Translations under genes and position numbers: made by a program
Assembly: GCF_014066305.1 (NCBI RefSeq)
Contig: NW_023501086.1
Span: 124,001-188,000, forward strand
Origin: Letharia columbiana
Taxonomy: Eukaryota; Ascomycota; Lecanoromycetes; Lecanorales; Parmeliaceae
DNA length: 64,000 nt
Reading direction: 5' to 3'
Part shown: positions 36,542 through 47,633 of the stretch, one piece after another
How positions within the stretch are numbered: position 1 is the stretch's first letter
Layout: every line of letters starts with the position of its first letter
Notes under the pieces: model-generated
The model's database searches: none
The model's input: only the letters and a program-made list of their open reading frames with translations
Told to the model about the DNA's origin: nothing

Positions 36542-37213
36542 AAAAGAAATTGTGAAATGGCACGAAACACTGGGCAAGGTGCCAGCTGGTGCCAGACAAA
36601 ATGGCAGTCGAGAGGACACGTATCCCTAAAAGATCGATCAGAGCAGCGTCAACCATGAGGCTGTCTGTTATGCAATGCTCCGCACCAAATGATTCTATTC
36701 ATGGATAACAGATTTTCCGGGTTGATTTTCCAAACGCTGTCAAAATCTGAGATTTCCAGCACCTTGGGTTTCACTTTTACTGACAACTTGCATGACACCA
36801 GCAAGCTTTTGATGCAGCACCAGGTTCTACGGGATCTGTCTTCGGAAGTAACACCGGAGAAAAATCGGCCCGCGTATGAGTACGCTTCGTCTGAAGCGAT
36901 CTTGCGATAGACGATGTTTCGGGCTCAAACAATCATGAAAGAAGTTTCATCATTGCTTGCCTTATTCAAGCCATGGCGGTAGGTGCGCTCGAAACAAAAT
37001 AAACTTATCCTGCCTCTATGCCCCATCCCGAATGCCAACAGCTTCGACCAAGCGCTTTTTGAACTGTCCTTTCCGAAACTTAGTTCAAAGAGCGTCCAGC
37101 ATCTACAATTCTCATACTGTTTTCCAAGAGTCGAATCTTTAACTCTACAGAAAGCCTTGGAAGTTCGACCTCTTTCGCTGGTTCACGTGTAGAGTCACTT
37201 GTCTTTCTCACCA
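36542..37213. other. Intergenic, no gene seen
   Basis: 672 bp between the SDR and the glycosyltransferase pseudogene. Short frames here have no recognisable features. Missing 5' exons of the pseudogene could lie in the distal part, but none can be shown. Confidence 0.5.
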
Positions 37214-39233
37214 ATGGACCACCAGTACTCCAATCCGCAATGCTTAGATCCCGACTTCCAGCACATTCTCGGCAAACATGCAGAACCCATCCCCCAAACT
37301 AAACACATACCCAAGGTTGCCCATTTCGTCTACAATAATGTGAGACAGCTATCGTGACTAGAATACGCTGTTATCCGCGCTGCCATTGTCAATCTTGGGA
37401 TGGAAACCGTCAATGTATGGCTGCCAGAGGAGCTCAAGCTGGAGGCACAGATACGGAATTGGATCCTGGGAATGCCAGAGGTGTGGCTCCGGAGGATTGC
37501 TCTGCCTACGGTAGTCTCCGGTGCTAGAATTGAGGGCTCGGAACACCAAGTGGATGTCGTTAGGCTCAAGATCTTGTACGAGGAAGGAGGTTCGTTACAA
37601 GCCCTTGGGGCTACGGGCAACATACACTGACGTATCTTAGGGATTATGATGGACAACGACCTGGTAGCCTTGAAGTCTTCCGACGGTGTCATCAACGATC
37701 CCACCAGTCGATCAACAGTAATGGCCATGCAAAAGGGAAGCGATGGTATACCTAACGGCATGATAATGTCAAAAGCCGGGTCGCCGTTTCTGAAAAGATG
37801 GATGCAGCGTTACGGTGATGTAAGAGAGAAGCAGAATTGGGAAGACTTATCGGCGAGGACGCCATATGAAATGTACCAGGACAAGGACCCTGATTTGACT
37901 GTGCTAGACGGACATTCATGGTTCTACCCTCTCTCATATGAAGATGACAGTGAATCGGCCCTTAAAAGCCTGGCGTTTGGGAAGAGCTGGCAGGACATCG
38001 AGAAAAAGTTATGGTACCCGTCTTTGGTATCCAACAGAGGACTTTGCAAAGCTGTTCACACCCAACGTTGTGCGGGTGATAGAGACCCCCCTCTTCTGTA
38101 AGCTGAGGAAGCTCTTCGATAACCTTATTAGTGATGGCTATTAGTCCACTCCTTCAGACAAGAACGTCAACTGCACCATTACCTGGACTTCAGACTTAAA
38201 GGAGAAGGACCAGAGGATATTCTCGGATTACAGAATTGCAACGGACGATCTCGACGCGAAATGGATCGATTCCTCGGGCTTTAGCCATCATGGATGGGCG
38301 CCAAATGGGACTTTGCTACAGCAGGACGAGACCTCAGCATTTACTTTTCGAAACCTTACGACTGGCTCTTATGCTGTGTTGCCAGTGCCTGCCGATTGGG
38401 ACACAAGAGTCTAGACTGTCCGAACAGAGTTCCACATGGGCAAAGAATCGCTCTCTGACGGGGAAGTATGTGGATTATTCAAGATCAGGATGGAGACAGG
38501 TGGAGAGATACTCATACGTATCAGGAACGATGACCCCTTTCCAGGCGTTACACTGAACGTGCAATGGCATGGAAATAAGTTGGCGAAAGAGGAGTACCTG
38601 AGATTTGATGACATGGACTGGGTTTCTGCTGGCGGGTAGGTCGAGGATACTGACTTTGCATTTGCACTTGAGGCGCACTAGAATAGGGGACTGACGTCTT
38701 GGTACAGTGTGGCACCTCTCAAAAGCGGACCACACGAGATGGCCATCATTTTTGATCGCAAAGAATCAGGCATGATCAAGCTCTTCCTTGACGGCAAGCT
38801 GCTTACCAACGAGTCTATCTCTCTCGTCGCTTCTCCGAAGATCGGGCAAGAACTCTGGTTCAACGCTCTGGACTGGGACGATCTTGACACAGGCTTTCGA
38901 GGATCACTTAACCGCTTTACCATGTACGCCGGTGCCCTCCCACCGGAAACCATTGTCAAACCCCTGGCGCCTAAGACCCCAAGAATCTCTACATTGGCAG
39001 CTGACCTTGATTTACCGCCCGTCACTGCTTCGCCCTGGGCATTACTATTTCCATGTGTCATGGTTGTGCTATTGCTATTCTTTGTCACTCGGAGAAGGAA
39101 AGGCTTGATAAGGCTATCACCTCGCTTGGGACCAGCTTCTTCCCGGGCACACAACAAAATACGTTCATACCCTCGTTACTCTGTTGAGACTTTAGAAATG
39201 CACAGAACGAAAGGACCACAGAAGACGGACTGA
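37214..39233 (+). pseudogene. Glycosyltransferase (DXD sugar-binding type) with ConA-like domain, disabled
   Basis: Reading starts at ATG 37214 (MDHQYSNPQCLDPDF). Visible parts are IPKVAHFVYNN, the donor-binding EGGIMMDNDLVAL with its D-x-D, a concanavalin/laminin-G-like middle (RFDDMDWVSAGG, FLDGKLLTNESISL) and a C-terminal membrane segment (WALLFPCVMVVLLLFFVT). Introns 37590-37640 and 38636-38686 are intact. Lesions: TGA at 37355 (QLS-stop-LEYAVIRAAIVNLG), a one-base frame change near 38010-38035, TAG after SDGY at about 38143, and TAG in WDTRV-stop-TVRTEF at about 38412. Each stop fits a TGG Trp codon changed by G-to-A. It is likely a former Golgi-type membrane enzyme of about 620 residues; not functional as read. 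Confidence 0.82.
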
Positions 39234-39890
39234 CGGTCTTCGCACTGTGGTGATTGGAATGTGCCAATCAGAAGGCGCTAGAGAGGAACAAATTCACCCC
39301 CCATCACGAGGCTATCCCGTCATCTGGCGCCTGGGCTGCACAATGTCTTGGCTGTAGGGCCGAATCCTTGAATGATGCACCCTGCCGGATGATGGGATAG
39401 GACATAGGGTAAGAATGAGAAGCGAAGGCTTTCAGTGCTACGAGTTCTACTTCGAGAGGGGAAGGTCTGCAGAAGCATCGAGGCATGGGCTCTTCACCAA
39501 CATTGGCGAACAAAAAGCGTTGAGATGATATCTTCTAGATTTCGGAGTCTTGTTTATTTCGACTCGTGGAGATGGGATGCCTCCAGCCTTTGATGCTTTG
39601 TCTCTTGACTCACAGCAGCCAAGCTGGCCAGGGCTTTTATGGGGCCTCGAATTATTCACTGTATGCACAATCAAGGGCTTAGACTCCATCTTCGACTGGG
39701 CTATTTGCTGACTCGTAGAGTTTCTAAGAGCCCACAAAGTTGCTCTTTCTATGATCATAAGTAATGTCAGCAGTCTTCTAGCAGCTTGCCTGGCACTTGG
39801 CAAAACAGCGCGATCGACCCCGCCCTCTCTGTTCCTGCCGCTCAACTCTCCCTTCATAACCACAGCAGACAGCTATCCGCAAACGCAGAC
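39234..39890. other. Intergenic, no gene seen
   Basis: 657 bp, downstream of the pseudogene and upstream of the MOSC gene. Nothing supportable beyond short frames. Confidence 0.5.
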
Positions 39891-41014
39891 ATGAGAATCA
39901 CCCAGGTATGTCTTACATTTTCGGCCGTCTCTCCTCAGTAGCGCTAGATTGACCGTGCACCCTCCAACAGCTCTACACTTACCCTATCAAGTCCCTCCGC
40001 AGCGTCCCTCTCACAACAGCCATCGCCTCTCCACATGGATTTCCCTACGACCGGCGTTTTATGCTCGTCAAAGTTCACGATGGCAAAACATTCTCGCCCC
40101 GCTCTAAAAGCCACGCCAATGGCAACTTGGAGAACATGACCATCACGTACTACCCAGAGCTAGCACTATTCCTCCAGAGCATCAACTCGAACGGGACGTT
40201 CACAGTCACCTACGATCCTCCAGACAGAGCGAGAAGGAGCTTGGAGATACAGTTGGAGCCTGAGGTGGCACACTTGGAAGAGATGGATGTGCGGCTACAC
40301 CAGAGTCCTGCCAAGGGGTACAAGATGCCTGAGAGGGTCAATGCTTGGTTCTCAGAGTGCTTTGGCTATGATGTGATGCTGTCATACCTTGGGCCGAATC
40401 GACGGCCGGTGCTCGGGAATTTGTCTCCCAATGCGGCTCAGGATGGCGGCGCTGCCAGCAAGTCGTGGCTTTCGAGCATCACTACAAGTATACCAAGCCT
40501 CTTAGCCAGTAAGGATATGGAAGGAGAGGGTATCAGCTTCGCGGATGTTGCCGCCTACCTCGTTATCACAGAAGAGTCATTGCGAGATGTCGATTCGCGA
40601 TTACAAGACGGTACACGAATGGACGTCACGAAGTTCCGACCCAACATTGTCCTTTCAGGTGCCGCAGCAGCATACGAGGAGGACTATTGGGGTAGCATTA
40701 CCATAAACCCAAACAAAAAACAGGAGAAGAATAACGTCACAGAGATCGTACTGACACAGAACTGTGGAAGATGCGTCAGCATCAACGTCGACTACTCGAC
40801 AGGCAAATCTGGAACCGGCGAAGCAAATATCCTTAAGAAGCTGATGAAAGATCGGAGGGTAGATAAGGGCAACAAGTACAGCCCGATCTTTGGGCGTTAT
40901 GGGTTCTTAAAGGGAGCAGCAGCTGGGCAGGTGATTGATGTTGGGGATGAAGTCACGGTTTCGAAGACCAACAAGGAACGGACTACATTTCGTAGGTCAT
41001 CAGTTCGTGATTAA
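39891..41014 (+). CDS. MOSC domain protein (molybdenum cofactor sulfurase C-terminal-like)
   Basis: Exons 39891-39905 and 39971-41014 encode 352 residues. The five-codon first exon (MRITQ) is followed by gtatgt and the acceptor ccaacag. The N-terminal beta-barrel (MOSC_N) starts LYTYPIKSLRSVPL, with FPYDRRFMLVK. The MOSC part holds TKFRPNIVLSG and the Cys-bearing QNCGRCVSINVDYSTG, the conserved N-C-x-R-C box that binds sulfurated cofactor in mARC-type proteins. It ends in KYSPIFGRYGFL and a GDEV beta strand. Stand-alone MOSC proteins transfer sulfur to, or use, the molybdenum cofactor; mARC proteins reduce N-hydroxylated substrates. The exact reaction here is not decided by sequence. No membrane anchor is seen at the N-terminus. 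Confidence 0.92.
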
Positions 41015-41162
41015 TTAAGAGCACAGCTAAAAGGAAGCTAGAATGGCCAGGAATTGGAAGCTGAACTAACAGACCGAGCGGCAACAACAAGAACACCCCC
41101 AAGTGCAGCCTACTAATCCCAGCCCTCACCACCACCATCCCCTATTACACGTTAGTTGTCGA

Positions 41163-42119
41163 CTAGACAGATTGATCTGTGGGGAACGCACCTTGGCCTT
41201 CTCCATCACGACCGACTTCGCTTTCCTCCCTTCCACCGGATCGCTCAGAGTCTTCACCATACTGTTCGTCATGCTGGCCTTTATCCTCACTACCACTATC
41301 CTCTCCCATCCCTTCGTACCGTGCATCTTCACCTTCCGGGCAGGAGTCCCTCGGGTGCCCACGGCCAGCGGCATGGGTCCTGGGCCGTTGGTTCGGTCTG
41401 TCGTCATGAGATGCCGTCCCAGCACCACCGAGTTCCAGCACCACTTTGAGCACTGTTAATTCCTTGATCAGACCGTCCATTCCCTGAGATCTGGTCCGAA
41501 CTTCCTCGAGCAATTTGCGGAAATCCTTTATAGCAATGTCCAGCTTCCTAGCTATGCCGTTGTTTTGTTCGGAAGGATGAGTCCTAGCACCCTCATACGC
41601 GTCCTTGAGGCTCCCCCAAAGCCGACATGAAGCGTCATTGAACCCAGAATGCACACCAACAACATCGCTTTTGGACTGACCCTTACTCGGAAGATCTTTG
41701 CTGTCATTACCCTCGATTTTGCGCTCCCACAGCTTCTCCAAGATGGTGTGGCCGGCGTATACCTCAATACCACGAACTTCCCGTTGATACTCCTCTCTGA
41801 AATTGGCAAAGAATGACATAACCTCTTTCACCTGCTTAAAGAGAGTACGTATGGCCTTTTGGGCTTCCTCCGACGACATGTATTTGCTGGCATGGCTAGA
41901 GCGACCTTGGTAATAGGAGATGCTGTCTCGGCCTCTTTCTCTCTCGTGAGTGCGGATGGCTACTGATCGATGTCTTGTCAATGGACTGTCTCGGTCTCTG
42001 TCATCTTGAGGATCCGCGACCTTTGATTTACGCCGGGGTATCCTCTCGTCTTGATCCTGAACAGCTCTTGGACCTCTGCGGTTAGGTTCTCGACTGGGAA
42101 GCTCTTTTTTGTCTCTCAT
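41163..42119 (-). CDS. Charged hypothetical protein
   Basis: A single open frame of 318 residues on the minus strand with no recognised domain. The N-terminal about 75 residues are Arg/Asp-rich and disordered-looking (PRRKSKVADPQDDRDRDSP). A helical middle follows (SSEEAQKAIRTLFKQVKEVM; IARKLDIAIKDFRKLLEEVR), then an acidic low-complexity tail (SGSEDKGQHDEQYGEDSERS). This pattern resembles fungal nuclear or scaffold-type orphan proteins, but I assign no function. Length and unbroken frame support a gene. A 3' intron could change the last residues. Confidence 0.6.
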   Translation of the reverse strand: MRDKKELPSREPNRRGPRAVQDQDERIPRRKSKVADPQDDRDRDSPLTRHRSVAIRTHERERGRDSISYYQGRSSHASKYMSSEEAQKAIRTLFKQVKEVMSFFANFREEYQREVRGIEVYAGHTILEKLWERKIEGNDSKDLPSKGQSKSDVVGVHSGFNDASCRLWGSLKDAYEGARTHPSEQNNGIARKLDIAIKDFRKLLEEVRTRSQGMDGLIKELTVLKVVLELGGAGTASHDDRPNQRPRTHAAGRGHPRDSCPEGEDARYEGMGEDSGSEDKGQHDEQYGEDSERSGGREESEVGRDGEGQGAFPTDQSV

Positions 42120-43402
42120 GGCTGCAAAATACTATTTCTCAAAAACCAGGCGTTTCAACGAGCACGTCCAAGGCGGAGTGCACTTGGGACTGTGAAGGAA
42201 AAGATTTAACAAGATCCACAAAATTCCCCGGGGAAAGCTGTATTTCTGTGGGGAAATCATCGATAAGGTTTGCTGTTCTCGTGATTGCCCACGACGTTTT
42301 CGTGCACTGCGATGAATGGACGGAGAATATGAAGAGCATGACGTGCCCCTGTTTGTTTGGCTGCAGCATGTGCACTCTATACTCTGTCCTACTACGGCGG
42401 CGAGCTGTCATGCGAGAATCCAGAGGGACTAGGCAAGCGATCAACGTTGACTTGGTCATCGCTCGAGCGTCAGATAGATGATGAAGTACCTATACCTCAT
42501 CATGCATGCAAGGGCGTTGAGAGGAGAGCAACCTTTGCAGCTCCCTTGCACCCTGAGGACCGGTCCATACATACATCGACATCCTGCAACAAGCCGCCTT
42601 GAATCATGGCTTGGCGAAGTGAGACTTTGAGCGGAGTCATCGTGCGGGGCATGTGACCTGATGGTCTCCCGAGACAAATACCGAGCCGCTTGTTGAAGAT
42701 AGGTGCAAGCGGAGTACAGCATCTTGCATGCGGATATCTGCGTTGGAAAATCGATCCTCTAGGTGACGGCGTTGCGGTCGTTGACACCTTTCTGAGTAGG
42801 CTGTATACAGTCCGAGCCATATTATTCGTATATGTCCAGCTAGGCCTTTTCCACTGCTTAGATTTTGGCTTCTTGATTGAGCATAGCCACATTCTTGATT
42901 CAGAAGACGCTGCGTACTCCACGTTCGGAGGGTGGGCACCCTTGGGATATTTTAGGCTAGGGTGGGTTGTCTCCAATACGTACCTATCGTTGAGAACGGT
43001 AGCAGATTCTTACGAGATTGTTTCATACATTGATGATTGTTTCGATGGAGTGTGAAGAGGGGCCATTGAATAGATTGTTCCTGGTAAACAGCAGCAAGGT
43101 ATTCGGGAGCGGTCTGATATAATGCAGAGATGGATTCGGCATCTCCTTTGCCAGAGACGGCGTTATTCAACAAGTCGTGCACTCGCCCCTATATGTACCA
43201 TACTCAAACAGTCTATCCCTTCATCCCATGCCATTCCCAAAGCCTAGCGTATCTTTTGCCCAAGCCTAACCCACTACTGGTTACATATCTCAACCAAGGT
43301 CATTCAGAGGGTATATACAAACTCCGGATTCTCTCTAGAAGCAAGTCAGCATACTCATTCCCAGTGCTGCCTGTCGTCCCCATCGCCGCGATGGGTTCAG
43401 AC
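42120..43402. other. Intergenic or decayed region, no supportable gene
   Basis: 1.28 kb. Both strands carry open frames of 100-160 codons, but none has domain marks, splice logic or a signal peptide, and they overlap one another. I leave it unannotated. Confidence 0.5.
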
Positions 43403-45078
43403 TCACTTGTCAGTTAAATCTAGCCACTCCTGATTCTCCAATTTCCGATACTGCGGCTGCGCCCTAAAGGCCGCTTTCTTCTTATTCTGATTCTGGCAAT
43501 ACCACCAAATGAACAACAGATCTACTAGGCATGCGGCCCAGCAGCAGATGATTGTTATCTCGGCGGGTACGTAGCGTGGGGCGTCTTTGGGTCTGAATGT
43601 CTGCGGCCCGATGATGTTGCCTACGCAGTAGCCAATGAGGTACAAAGCAGCGACGGTTGTTTTCTTAGTGTAGCCGGCTACGTTGCTGGAAATGAGCGAC
43701 AGAAGGGCAACGAAGCCCGTAGGGCTTGCTTGGGTGAGATAGTAGCCTGCCAGACGGCCGCCGTCATTGGATAAGGGCAAAGCAACGATGAGGATCATGC
43801 CAAGTATCGAAATCATCAAGCCAGAGGTGCTAACCAAAATTCTGTTGCCCAAGCGGTCACCTAGGTAGCCACAAACAATCAGAGAGACAACCTCAACAGC
43901 GCCGCCGGGTGTGCCGTAGAGAAGGCTTTGGTCTGCTGTGTAGCCGAATGAGACGATGAGTTGGCTGAAAAAATTGCTGATGCCGCCATTGGGGATGTCA
44001 CCTGTGAGGGCGAAGAAGACCATGGCCCAGGTTAAGGGGTCGAGGAGGGCTTCTTTCAGTTGGTAGGCTTTGAAATGCTTGTTCCCGATCCCTTGTTGAT
44101 TGACGCGGACTCTTTCGACGGCTAGGCGCCGGTCGTTTTTGCTGAGCCAGCGTGCGTTGAGCTGGTTGTCTGGGACGAAAAAGAGGAAGAGGCAGCCGAT
44201 CGTCGCCGTCAGGAGACCCGTGACGAGGAACACAATCTTCCAAGGCGCAATGGATGAGCCGTGCAGCGCCGCGCCTTTAGCAATGCCGTAAGCTACTAAC
44301 CCGCCAAAGATCTGTGCAAAGCCGTTGAAGCTGAACCAGATTCCTATTCGTGTTCCTTGCTCTTTCTTGGTGTACCATTGGGACGAGAAGAGTGCAAAGC
44401 CGGGTGTCACGGCAGCTTCGAAGATACCAAGGAAGAAGCGAACGGCGATGGCGCCGGAAAAGTTCTTCACAGCTGCCATGCAGCAGAGGACCAGGCCCCA
44501 CAGGATGATGCAGAAGGAGGAGTATTTGGCGAGAGGGAGGCGCTGGAGGAGTCGATTTGTTGGATATTCCCAGGCGAGGTAGCCTGCAATGCATCAGTAA
44601 TGAGGCTTAGGGAGACAGTATAGTATGGTGAGCGTACCGAAGTAGAACATGCTGCCCAACCATTGGTAGTCATCATTTACCAGGCCGATGTCCTCCTTAA
44701 TGCCCATCACACTGGCATATGATAGCGTCGTTTCTGTCTCATGTCAAACCAGTTCACCGGCAACGAGGTGGAAGCCATACTATCGAGATAGTTGAGACCG
44801 TAAACAACGCATAGCAGCTATAGCCATGTCAGCAGTGGACCTTTGCCGTCGCTGTATGCTACACGTACCGGCAGAATATTGAGGTCAATCTTCCGCAGCA
44901 GTCTTCTGTTCGTCGCTTCATCTAGGACCAACAGTTCCCCGTCATGGCCCTCAAAAGCTTTCATCGCTTCATCGGCATCATTTGCATGCTTGAGGACTTG
45001 GGCCGGCGGTGCCCCATCTTTATCATCGAAGAGGGTCTGCTCCACGTCAGGGTATGATGGTACTTTCTCGTCTGCCAT
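43403..45078 (-). CDS. MFS permease, Dal5/allantoate (ACS) family
   Basis: Four exons, 45078-44869, 44817-44781, 44733-44638 and 44583-43403, give 507 residues. Introns are 51, 47 and 54 bp, and all joins are in frame: NILP to LLCVVYGLNYLD, then K-TTLSYASVMG, then SMFYFG-YLAWEYPTN. Features are a long acidic cytosolic N-terminus, the NYLDKTTLSYASVMGI block of the anion:cation symporter family, WLGSMFYFGYLAWEYPTNRL, RFFLGIFEAAVTPGF, and SSNVAGYTKKTTVAAL in the second half, with 12 predicted membrane segments. Family members import allantoate, ureidosuccinate, nicotinate, pantothenate or small peptides. The substrate is open. It is divergent from the CinA-like gene with 463 bp between starts. 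Confidence 0.94.
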
Positions 45079-45541
45079 TCTGCTGCTGCGTATATCTAGT
45101 TAAGGTCGATGGATTGGAGAGGTTCAATAGGAAAGACAGTGCTGTAGAATTCTGCTTGGATTCTCCTTCCATCGCAATCTTGCTCGCATTTAGCTGCAAT
45201 TGAGCGCTGCCGACCACCACCATGACGTCGAACCGCAGGAAGCTCGGGTGACACTGTGCCAGATACTGATTGACTCGCATGATAAAGAGCGTGGGATTCC
45301 GATATCCAGGTGGGGAAAGAAAAAGAAGAGACGCCTCGGACTAAAGAGGAAGGTGGAATGGGAGAGCTCGTAAGGCTGAGCTAGGACTGCTTGGATGGCT
45401 CCACGTCAGGGCCTTTATCCCAATTGAATTGCAGTACCGTACATTCCTATTTTCCTCCGCGACTGCATCTCGACTACTACGTTGGTTAGAAAAACAACAT
45501 TCCACGCGGTCAAGCTCCGTTACTTCGCTTCCTTCTCGACA
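45079..45541. promoter_or_regulatory. Shared divergent promoter region, permease and CinA-like gene
   Basis: 463 bp between two start codons pointing outward. It must carry both promoters. I see no GATA cluster or other binding pattern strong enough to name. A caattgaattg palindrome-like site is at about 45421-45431. Confidence 0.5.
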
Positions 45542-46435
45542 ATGGCCTCGGGTTTCCCTCCACCAGCAGTCCGCGAAATGGCCTTTGAAGTCTCCGCTCT
45601 CCTCAAAGAACGCTCCGAAACCGTTTGCGTGGCCGAAACAGTACGCTCAGCCTCTCCAGCATCCTTCTTGCCTTTAGTTCGCAGCCGAAAAATTGCACCA
45701 ATGCCTGAAATCCTGTCATAGGCCGCCGGCGGTCTCATCTCCGCCTCCCTGCTCTCTACTCCAGGCGCTTCGAAAATCTACAAAGGCGGCTTGACGCTGT
45801 ACACGCTTGAGTCACGCATTGCGTTTGCGGGGTGGACTCAAGACCATTTGAAGTCATATAAAGGCCCTACGGAGGATGTGGTGAAGGGTTTGGCGGAGAA
45901 TGTGAGGGGGACGCTGAGCGCTACGTACTGCGTCTGTGAAAGTGGGACCGCAGGACCGACAGGAGGGAATACGAGGAACCGGACCCCGTGAGTCTTAAAT
46001 TCCTATCTTGGATGACCGATCAGGCAAGCTGCCAGAAAATCCGGCAGCCTTATGCACTGGCATCTTTCGGATTTTGTGCGCTCCTAGGTCATACGAGAAG
46101 AAGATATGGCAAACCATATGAAGAAACAATCCGGACAGAGTCCTTATAAACAATGAACCTCAAACTTCGTGCTCATATTGCCAATATTCAAGGCCTTCTC
46201 TACCATCGTTATTGCCAAATTTCCTGGCAGCGCGCTTGCGAATCGAGGGTTAGTGGCTGACTTGAGTCTATATTGTAGGGGCTACGTTGCGCTTGCGGTA
46301 GCGACGGAGAAAGCAACATCTATGAAAGAAGTTGAAACAGGATTGGGAGGTGACAGAGAAGGAAACATGGTTGCATTTGCGGTCGAGGGATTGAAGCTGT
46401 TGAGGGATGTCATCAAGGGCAACGCGAAGCTTTGA
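45542..46435 (+). CDS. CinA C-terminal domain protein (nicotinamide-nucleotide amidase-like)
   Basis: Exons 45542-45640, 45722-45987 and 46279-46435 encode 173 residues, the size of a stand-alone CinA/PncC domain. Splice joins restore VAET-AAGGLISASLLSTPGASK and NRTP-GYVALAVATEK. Family marks are ETxxGGLISxxLLSxPGAS, YKGGLTLYT, the CESGTAGPTGG loop and ETGLGGDREGNMV. PncC-type enzymes hydrolyse the amide of NMN to nicotinate mononucleotide in pyridine-nucleotide salvage. The fungal proteins lack the N-terminal COG1058 half and are often explained by ancient bacterial transfer (general knowledge, not shown here). Intron 2 is long (291 bp). An upstream in-frame ATG at 45482 exists, but the family starts near 45542. 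Confidence 0.9.
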
Positions 46436-46894
46436 TGATGGAAAGTATGGCAATTGTCATCCGCATTATGAGATCCGATCCTCGTCTTCGGTTTCTCCAA
46501 CTGCTCTTCCATCTGCCGAAATCTACAACAGTACAGTGATCCAACTACAAGTTTCCGACCTTTTTGCCAGTCTGCATGCCAGGATGGTTGCCCACGGCGT
46601 GAGCTCGGATTGCCCCCAGGATACACTTAGGTGTTTGGGGCCCCAAGAAAATGCCTTGCTTGCATTGCCTGGAGGGTAGCGGAAGAAACACCGACGTCAA
46701 ATTTGTGTCTTTGAATTTGACGGAGAATGTCTACTCTCACTACAATGTGTCACCTCGTCGTCTCCTACCCAAAAGTCCTGACTTCACAGGCTTCCTTCCC
46801 TTTTCTTCCCTCTTCATCACACTCACTCGCACTTTGTGCCCCTTCTCCCAACCCCCAAGCACGAATAGCTGCAGCATTCCAGGCGCATATCATC
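46436..46894. other. Intergenic, CinA-like gene to secreted-protein pseudogene
   Basis: 459 bp. Ends in a pyrimidine-rich stretch near 46790-46870 that looks like a fungal promoter/leader. Confidence 0.5.
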
Positions 46895-47633
46895 ATGAAG
46901 CTGTCAATCTTTGAATATGTGGCAAGCGCATACCTTCTCCTAATACCATCAGCCATTGCCGACATTGCCCTCGATGGAAACACCGTTGGCGACCCTTTCT
47001 GCCATGTAGACGGCCAAGGAAGGCGAGAGAACAATTGCCATTACCGGCTCTTGTGGTCCGCTGACAGGTTTCTTGGGTGTTGCTGACCAACGAAAACATT
47101 GCTACTGGGCAGCCAATGTCTGAGTCTAGCGGCACGATCCGAATCAGGGTTTTGCCCAAAGCTCCACCAACACCTGCGGCCACTGCACGACCAACTTCAC
47201 CTGCATGGCTAAGACCAAACACAATGGATTTCTTGGGACCGATGATGTGGATGCCTATAACAAGGCTCAGATCACTCCAGTGGATATCTATAATGGGTAA
47301 CAGCAGGCCCTTTTTAACTCTTTCCTCGTCAGGCACGAAGAGCAGTCATCCGCAAACGCGGTCTACGAATACACAAGCAAAACCTCCACTAATTTCCAGG
47401 CATCCACTGATGAATTTGACCCGCGTCATAGGCTCCAAACCGCCCTACAAAGATGCAATGGCGCAGACGGTCTCTGCGCCATCGAGTAGCTCAATGAGGA
47501 TTGTCTCGTCCAAAAGTACATCGCGGAACAACTAGGCCCGGCCAATTGCCCCGATGCTCCCTGCTTGCCTGTCGACCTTACATGCGAGCTGTTGAACCCG
47601 AGTACTTGTGACGATTGTCTTGGGGGCACGTGA
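46895..47633 (+). pseudogene. Small cysteine-rich secreted protein, disabled
   Basis: The ATG at 46895 opens a clear signal peptide (MKLSIFEYVASAYLLLIPSA, then IADIALDG). The mature part begins GDPFCHVDGQGRRENNC and then loses frame near 47070-47130. From 47142 another frame runs to TGA 47631. It shows a C-x-x-C pair (NTCGHCTTNFTC), PVDIYNG-stop (TAA about 47298), then RCNGADGLCAIE-stop (TAG about 47488) and a Cys-rich end (ANCPDAPCLPVDL; STCDDCLGG). The stops fit Gln CAA/CAG to TAA/TAG, a CpA-to-TpA change. About 240 residues with 10 or more Cys plus a signal peptide suggests a secreted, possibly effector-like protein. No family is recognised; it is non-functional as read. Confidence 0.65.

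Noticed and set aside
39447..39863. 138-codon minus frame upstream of the MOSC gene
   Set aside because: Spans the probable promoter and leader of the MOSC gene, and no domain is visible.
42500..43055. Overlapping frames of 120-158 codons on both strands
   Set aside because: No motif, signal peptide, splice pattern or compositional support, and the two strands compete with each other.
45542..46435. CinA-like gene as recent bacterial transfer
   Set aside because: It has two spliceosomal introns and local base composition; only an ancient origin is compatible, and the sequence alone cannot show it.
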